From: Treponema sp. UBA3819 | GTDB lineage: Bacteria > Spirochaetota > Spirochaetia > Treponematales > Treponemataceae | Length of the DNA stretch: 10,748 bases | Direction: 5' to 3' | NCBI GenBank assembly: GCA_002369025.1 | Contig: DFDV01000091.1 | Span: 1-10,748, forward strand | Part shown: positions 7,801-10,748 of the stretch, piece by piece | How the letters are laid out: the number at the start of each line of letters is the position of its first letter | Numbering within the stretch: position 1 is the stretch's first letter | Notes under the pieces: generated by a model | Database searches by the model: none | Told to the model about the DNA's origin: nothing | What the model saw: only the letters and a program-made list of their open reading frames with translations | Made by a program: the position numbers and the translations under genes

Positions 7801-8520
7801 GTGCCCAAGCTTACCAAGCCCCTGGGCGAGCAGGACTACGAAAAGTTGATTACAAAACTTTCCAAGGCGACTTCAGCCCAGGACTTCATCTACGCGGGTG
7901 CCCTCGCCCACAACGAAGGCCTCCTGCTTTTGATTTCGTACGCACTGACGGCAAAAATTGCAGAAGCAGGTCTTGCCCGCCGCTGGGCCTTTGACCGCAA
8001 ACTCTTTGAATTCCTTAAGGAAGCGGGAGCCGGAGAAGAACACGTATGGAACTTCTTCAGCCGCATTTTTGCCCTTGCCGCAGAAAAACAGCCTTCCCTG
8101 TCCGGAAAGCAGACGGAAAAAGATGCCGCCTATCTGATTTCTGCGCGGCTGACCCAGGGCAAGGACGCCTGGCTTTTGACGGAAGCCCACTGGTTTGACA
8201 ATGTTGCCTGGTTCAACAAGGAACTGACTGATTCCAGCCTCTTCCTTTCAATTGTCATTCCTCTGCTTTCCAGCGCAAAGGCAAAACAGGCAAAACTGCT
8301 CGCCCTCTACAAGACGCTGGCAAAAGCCAAAGACAAGGCAGCCTATCACTGCGATGCCTTTGTACTGCCCTTTGCGCCAAAAGTTGTAAAGGCAAAAAAG
8401 CCAGCCGCAAAAGCGGAAAAAACAGAAAAAGCGGCAAAATCGTCGGCGAAAAAGACGGTGGCAACCAAAGAGAAGGTTCCGGCGACAAAAACAAAAAAGC
8501 CTGCGGATAAAAAGAAATAG
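4858..8520 (+). CDS. Very large cytoplasmic GH13 alpha-amylase-family protein with lysine-rich tail
   Basis: The 1220-residue product contains a GH13 catalytic barrel from about 325 to 760. Region I is DMVPNH (406-411), region II IIRFDAA with nucleophile D526 and R524, region III LLLAEAF with acid/base E591, and region IV NFMNNPDE with D652. The catalytic triad is complete, but the region IV histidine that usually precedes the Asp is proline (P651). Residues 1-320 are mostly helical and match no domain I recognise. About 760-870 looks beta-rich, like a GH13 C-terminal domain, and 880-1170 is again helical and unassigned. Residues 1175-1220 hold 18 lysines in 46. There is no signal peptide. 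TAAGGAGA (4846-4853) sits 5 bases before the ATG, and malQ ends 21 bp upstream. Action on intracellular alpha-glucan is inferred. Whether it hydrolyses or transfers cannot be told, and no symbol is justified. Confidence 0.88.
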   Translation: MKISYNEFHISKAVRDACQFPLPLYASTGNVILADLKAVRAFALKLNAYLEKIGEPENKRISAGTLNAMGLLDEIFHFAAMMYRKTKYPAAMAELMSDLDEAFGKEAIDQLLLDFTAEFPPTEVYQGKITAEDYLKQTAFDIGANRERTNREATFEEMILLHLANEDPAFKPFFVLFNDKNLQKNPLYAKTWKQTAAYFRKLPYWGSFNNDLINFLKEPINYAPNDIYKQLEYVQKHWADLLGDWLRRLLMGLDILREEGKPMWHPTNGGDADIPVANYDYLQKEYERFSPDKDWMPKVVLMAKTVLVWLYQLSKKYNRDISRLDQIPDEELDMLRDQGFTGLWLIGLWQRSDASKRIKQICGNPEAAASAYSLFDYEIADNLGGWDALANLRTRLWQRGIRLASDMVPNHTGMDAKWVIEKPDVFVQRRDNPYPQYTFNGPNLSNDSRISVFLEDHYYSKSDCAVVFKRVDNATGDTRYIYHGNDGTGMPWNDTAQIDFLNPTAREEVMQEILHVARNFPIIRFDAAMVLAKKHIRRLWYPEPGRGGDISTRGEYALTPDEFEKAIPTEFWRDVVDRVAQEVPDTLLLAEAFWMMEGYFTRTLGMHRVYNSAFMNMLKKEENTKYRQTVQNTITFDPQILKRYVNFMNNPDEETAVAQFGKGDKYFGVCTLMVTMPGLPMFGHGQIEGFEEKYGMEYMRAYRDEKPDQYLLDRHWHDIFPLIKKRYLFAGVEDFLFYDVWSNGYVNDNVFAYSNCAGNESAIVFYNNKYDRADGWIKVSCPYAVKTGSGENDKKQVTRTLGQGLHLTPGDDMFMIFQEQRSGLWYIRKNNDIIEHGMYTSLNGFESQVFWNIREEKDDEDGKWSTLCAFLNGRGTPDMEIAWQEYHYRELYDAFKPVISENLVKQVHALLLTAKERKAEKIKTPTVKSILAGMEEAALHFYETANQFALREHFGKKKVKLPPAAKQLALFKKELTAIVKSVPKLTKPLGEQDYEKLITKLSKATSAQDFIYAGALAHNEGLLLLISYALTAKIAEAGLARRWAFDRKLFEFLKEAGAGEEHVWNFFSRIFALAAEKQPSLSGKQTEKDAAYLISARLTQGKDAWLLTEAHWFDNVAWFNKELTDSSLFLSIVIPLLSSAKAKQAKLLALYKTLAKAKDKAAYHCDAFVLPFAPKVVKAKKPAAKAEKTEKAAKSSAKKTVATKEKVPATKTKKPADKKK

Positions 8521-8528
8521 CCGCAGGC
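8487..8528 (-). terminator. Intrinsic terminator of the exported-protein gene, inside the GH13 3' end
   Basis: GCCTGCGG (8499-8506) and CCGCAGGC (8521-8528) form a perfect 8-bp stem with a 14-base loop that contains the GH13 stop codon. Read on the minus strand, the stem is followed by TTTTTTGTTTTT (8498-8487), a strong U-tract. It lies 37 bp past the stop of the convergent gene at 8566-9441. The T-tract is the complement of AAA lysine codons in the GH13 tail. On the plus strand no T-run follows, so it should act only on minus-strand transcripts. Confidence 0.75.
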
Positions 8529-8538
8529 AATGCCGAAA

Positions 8539-8567
8539 GGGGGGCGAGTTCGCCCCCCCTATTTTTT
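8539..8567 (+). terminator. Intrinsic terminator of the malQ-GH13 operon
   Basis: GGGGGGCG (8539-8546) pairs with CGCCCCCC (8551-8558) across the AGTT loop, and TTTTTT follows at 8562-8567. This is a strong plus-strand terminator 18 bp after the GH13 stop. On the minus strand only three T follow the stem. Its T-run overlaps the last codons of the convergent gene. Confidence 0.88.
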
Positions 8568-9441
8568 ACTCTTCAACAATTACGCTAGACACACCATAAG
8601 GGCGGGCTTCATAATCGCTGGTATACGTTACTTTCGCTACCTTACCGCTGATTCTCACTGTCTGAGTTGATTCTACATCAGCATATCTATCATCGTTCGT
8701 GTGAAATTCAACGTTGATTTCTCCTTCTTCGCCCACATGGGTCACACCCGTCACTTTATATGAGTAGCCTTTCCGCTTGCTTTCGTCCACACCAGAGACA
8801 AAAATGCTGCCGCTTGTCTTTTTGCCTTCAAGAGAATGTGCGGAGAACCATTTTTTTGCCTTAAGTTTATTTGTAGCCGCAACTGCAACCGCAGCCTGCA
8901 CATCAAGACTACAGAATGCAGATTCTGCCCATTTCTGATAGTCTTCTTCAGACAATTCTTTTGCAGATTTCTCAATTTCACCCGCAATATTCTTGCTGTT
9001 CTGCGTCTGAGACTTTGCGGCAATCTCTGTTTTTTCGCCTATCGGTTTCAAGTTGCCATCAACGGTGCAAGCCGTCATTTTCAGTGTTGTCACCGTGAAC
9101 TGCTGACCATTCTGCGTGGCACTGACCTGTGCCGACTGCATTCTATGCCCGCCAAATGACTTAAAAACGACATCCTGCTCAAAAATGTATTCGTTGTCAA
9201 TCGGATTCATCTTGACCATCCGCAAGATGACTTTTTCCACTTTATCCACCAACAGCGGCTCATCATACACATACTTCCATACAAACGGAAGCAGTTCCCT
9301 GCCCTCTGGCAATGTTCCTGAAACCGCTTCACTTTTAGCAGAACTAAGCGCATTCAGAGTCTTGCTTAAATCCCCAAAGGGCCCCGCAAACAGTACCGAT
9401 GACAACAACATTGCCATTACCAAACCAACAATTTTTTTCAT
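8566..9441 (-). CDS. Exported protein of unknown function
   Basis: I do not recognise this 291-residue family. The N-terminus MKKIVGLVMAMLLSSVLFAG is a clear Sec signal: two lysines, then a hydrophobic core to about residue 18. Likely cleavage is after A19 (LFA|G). No lipobox cysteine is present, so a soluble periplasmic or secreted protein is expected. The mature part contains two cysteines (C125, C177), a polar Gln/Lys/Ser/Glu-rich middle (about 137-170) and a beta-rich C-terminus (about 210-290). VRISGKVAKV at 262-271 hints at an OB-like barrel, but this is only an impression. AGGAGA stands 5 bases before the ATG. The gene is divergent from a small XRE regulator, with a palindromic operator just upstream of its -10, so repression by that regulator is inferred. 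It ends with its own terminator inside the convergent GH13 gene. Confidence 0.85.
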   Translation of the reverse strand: MKKIVGLVMAMLLSSVLFAGPFGDLSKTLNALSSAKSEAVSGTLPEGRELLPFVWKYVYDEPLLVDKVEKVILRMVKMNPIDNEYIFEQDVVFKSFGGHRMQSAQVSATQNGQQFTVTTLKMTACTVDGNLKPIGEKTEIAAKSQTQNSKNIAGEIEKSAKELSEEDYQKWAESAFCSLDVQAAVAVAATNKLKAKKWFSAHSLEGKKTSGSIFVSGVDESKRKGYSYKVTGVTHVGEEGEINVEFHTNDDRYADVESTQTVRISGKVAKVTYTSDYEARPYGVSSVIVEE

Positions 9442-9463
9442 TTTCTTCTCCTATGGAAATGTA

Positions 9464-9469
9464 ATTATA
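9464..9469 (-). promoter_or_regulatory. -10 element of the exported-protein promoter
   Basis: The minus strand reads a perfect TATAAT, placing the transcript start near 9457, about 16 bases before the ATG. No good -35 is seen at 16-18 bp; TTGTAA (9492-9497) is 22 bp away. The palindrome at 9475-9488 fills the spacer. Confidence 0.55.
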
Positions 9470-9474
9470 AAACG

Positions 9475-9488
9475 CTCTAAATTTAGAG
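9475..9488. promoter_or_regulatory. Operator 1 of the XRE regulator (perfect palindrome)
   Basis: CTCTAAATTTAGAG is a perfect 14-bp palindrome lying in the -35/-10 spacer region of the exported-protein promoter. A near copy lies 39 bp away by the regulator start. A dimer of the adjacent XRE protein is the obvious candidate to bind it. Binding here would shut off the exported-protein gene. Confidence 0.7.
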
Positions 9489-9513
9489 TTTTTACAATCT
9501 CAGTATACCACTA

Positions 9514-9527
9514 CTCTAAATCTAGAA
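9514..9527. promoter_or_regulatory. Operator 2 of the XRE regulator (imperfect copy)
   Basis: CTCTAAATCTAGAA matches operator 1 at 12 of 14 positions and ends 5 bp before the regulator ATG. A possible plus-strand promoter, TTTACA (9491-9496) and TCTAAA (9515-9520) with an 18-bp spacer, would place its -10 inside this operator. That fits autorepression, probably with weaker binding than operator 1. Confidence 0.6.
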
Positions 9528-9532
9528 CAAGT

Positions 9533-9739
9533 ATGGATGCAGAAGTAGAAGAAGTTATCAACAAAATCAGAAAATTCAGAACGGAAAAAAAGATTTCAAT
9601 TGTCCAGCTTTCCGTAGACTCAGAGATTTCACGCAGTCATCTTTTTTATATTGAATCAAAGAAAACAATCCCGTCGCTTGAAACGCTTGCAAAAATCGCT
9701 CGGGCAATGAATATGCACCTGCGAGATTTTTTTGTGTGA
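9533..9739 (+). CDS. Small XRE/Cro-family helix-turn-helix regulator
   Basis: The 68-residue product is almost entirely one HTH_3 domain. KIRKFRTEKKISIVQLS (11-27) gives the first two helices, SEISRSHLFYIES (30-42) the recognition helix and turn, and TIPSLETLAKIARAMNM (45-61) the conserved P-S-L-E-T-L-x-K-I-A segment, ending in LRDFFV. No effector or oligomerisation domain is attached, so it is probably a simple dimeric repressor. ATG 9533 is the only sensible start, because the frame upstream carries no HTH homology and no nearby in-frame ATG. No Shine-Dalgarno is visible, and the predicted transcript start is only about 6 bases upstream, so translation may be leaderless. It is divergent from the exported-protein gene and shares two palindromic operators with it. 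Confidence 0.87.
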   Translation: MDAEVEEVINKIRKFRTEKKISIVQLSVDSEISRSHLFYIESKKTIPSLETLAKIARAMNMHLRDFFV

Positions 9740-9772
9740 GACCAGTTTTTCCAAGCGATTAACTGCGCAATG

Positions 9773-9803
9773 CGTCCTGTTCACCTATCCCCGTCCGGTT
9801 CAC
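9773..9803. repeat. Short direct repeat in the XRE-thrC gap
   Basis: CGTCCTGTTCAC (9773-9784) and CGTCCGGTTCAC (9792-9803) match at 11 of 12 positions, 19 bp apart. They lie between the convergent XRE and threonine synthase genes. No terminator hairpin with a T-run is seen in this gap. The repeat may be chance. Confidence 0.25.
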
Positions 9804-9812
9804 GCGCGCGCA

Positions 9813-10748
9813 TCAGCCAGAGATGCTCTCCAAAGCCGCCACAACCGTCTCCCGTGTTGCCGCCGCAAAAGGCCGACCGATTGCCGTGGGTTCCAGAGCC
9901 GCCGCAATATTTTCCGGCAGGGCAGGCTTTTCGCCCACTGTGTGCCTGATGTATTCCGAACTCAGAGAAGGATGATCCCGCACCACCAGCACCACTACCC
10001 CCTCGTCATCAGCCGTAAGTTCCCGATTATTCTGAGCGGCGGCATAGGCAGAAGAAGTAAGGCGGTCAGCAAAGATGTTGTATTTCATAAATAGTTTCCG
10101 GCAGGCATCATCCACCTGACTGTCTGTCACCTGCACAGGGAAAACCAGATTTTTGAGCATGAGGGCATTGTTATGAAAGACGTCTTCCAGCCGCTCCAGA
10201 TTAGAAGGACTGGCAGGGTCTGCCGCCTCCCGCTTGCTAAAGGGAACCATCTGGTCCATCACGGCGCACTGTCCCTGCATATCCAGAATCAGTTCATCCG
10301 TAGTGGGACAGATAAATCCATTCAGCGGCAGGGAAAGCCGCCAGCTGTAGAGTCCTGCCACCAGACTGCTGTAGTTTCCGGGAGCCATTGCATAATAAAT
10401 GTCAGACTGCACATCTTTTTTCAGGCGGCTGAATGCATAGGGATAAAAGAAGGACTGGGCCATAAGCCTGCCGATATTCGCCGTATTTGCCACCGTCAGA
10501 TGATATTTTTCCACCAGAGCCCGGTCAGAAAAAATCTCCCTTACAAGGCGGTGACAATCCGCTTCCGTGCCGTCAATTTCCACAGGGTAAATATTTCCGC
10601 CATTCCAGACAAAATCGCTTTCTGCAAGTCCCCGCATCATTCCTTTAGGATAGAGAAGCAGAGCCTTGAGGTATTTTTTGCCCCGCAGGGCTCGGGCAAG
10701 GCTGGCACCCAGTTCACCCACCGTTACATCCAGAAAAATTGCATTTCC
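9813..10748 (-). CDS. thrC: Threonine synthase-family PLP protein, C-terminal 311 residues (5' end beyond the window)
   Basis: Threonine synthase converts O-phosphohomoserine to threonine with PLP. The frame is open to the right edge, giving 311 residues. The GTG at 10719-10721 is internal, since family homology continues upstream of it (GNAIFLDVT). Recognisable blocks are LLLYPKG, then NIYPVEIDGTEADCHRLVREIFSD, VANTANIGRLMAQSFFYPYAF (the family's SANSxNxxRLxxQ), APGNYSSLVAG (SGNFGxxxAG), SNLERLEDVF, and near the C-terminus DHPS. Two motifs are altered. The usual ATSGDTG reads VTVGELG (10707-10727), and GNFGN, the PLP-phosphate loop, reads GNYSS (10365-10379). The PLP lysine lies outside the window. 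The gene may encode a genuine but diverged ThrC or a threonine synthase-like paralogue with another substrate. It stands alone here; no hom or thrB gene is in view. Confidence 0.82.
   Translation of the reverse strand, partial: GNAIFLDVTVGELGASLARALRGKKYLKALLLYPKGMMRGLAESDFVWNGGNIYPVEIDGTEADCHRLVREIFSDRALVEKYHLTVANTANIGRLMAQSFFYPYAFSRLKKDVQSDIYYAMAPGNYSSLVAGLYSWRLSLPLNGFICPTTDELILDMQGQCAVMDQMVPFSKREAADPASPSNLERLEDVFHNNALMLKNLVFPVQVTDSQVDDACRKLFMKYNIFADRLTSSAYAAAQNNRELTADDEGVVVLVVRDHPSLSSEYIRHTVGEKPALPENIAAALEPTAIGRPFAAATRETVVAALESISG

Noticed and set aside
8656..8812. OB-fold assignment for the C-terminus of the exported protein
   Set aside because: The beta-rich pattern and GKV motif are suggestive, but I cannot align enough positions to name a family.
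9116..9532. N-terminal extension of the XRE regulator into the exported-protein gene region
   Set aside because: The open frame continues upstream only by chance. It runs antisense to the exported protein and through the operator, and the HTH domain is complete from ATG 9533.
9805..9812. GCGCGCGC-like run before the thrC stop as a hairpin or Z-DNA site
   Set aside because: It is too short and lacks a stem partner or T-run to support a function.

Overview
The window is a stretch of ordinary bacterial chromosome. It looks like a host-associated Treponema or close relative (Spirochaetota). This rests on my memory of the protein families (the serC/serA/rex set, the very large cytoplasmic GH13 protein, the diverged threonine synthase) and not on a search. 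The genus call is tentative, at about 0.6. There are no rRNA or tRNA genes, CRISPR arrays or transposases.

Positions 1-2592, minus strand: a serine-biosynthesis and redox block. rex (NADH-sensing repressor) is followed downstream by serC (phosphoserine aminotransferase) and serA (3-phosphoglycerate dehydrogenase, cut by the window edge). serC and serA are separated by one base and must be co-transcribed. Three near-identical 16-bp Rex-type operators lie here: one in front of rex, one in front of serC and one over the rex stop codon. The rex and serC promoters share one layout: TTGACC, 18 bp, a -10, 13-14 bp, a Rex site, then the Shine-Dalgarno. The sequence therefore predicts an autoregulated Rex that also controls serine synthesis.

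Positions 2593-2787: the divergent rex/malQ intergenic region. It carries a degenerate inverted repeat built from 10-bp units and an extended -10 promoter for malQ.

Positions 2788-8567, plus strand: a two-gene alpha-glucan operon. MalQ is a GH77 4-alpha-glucanotransferase with a large DPE2-type insert between its catalytic Asp and Glu. After 21 bp comes a 1220-residue GH13 protein with large uncharacterised flanking regions and a lysine-rich tail. Neither has a signal peptide, so both probably act on cytoplasmic glycogen or maltodextrins. A GC-rich hairpin with a T-run ends the operon.

Positions 8487-9739: a small divergent module. A 291-residue exported protein of unknown function (minus) faces a 68-residue XRE-family regulator (plus). 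Two copies of a CTCTAAAT-type palindrome lie between them, positioned to control both. The terminator of the exported-protein gene lies inside the 3' end of the GH13 gene, where lysine codons supply the T-tract on the other strand.

Positions 9813-10748, minus strand: the C-terminal two thirds of a threonine synthase-family protein whose usual glycine-rich PLP motifs have changed.

The most notable points are the Rex regulon architecture, the exported-protein/XRE module, the antisense terminator in the lysine tail and the atypical threonine synthase.
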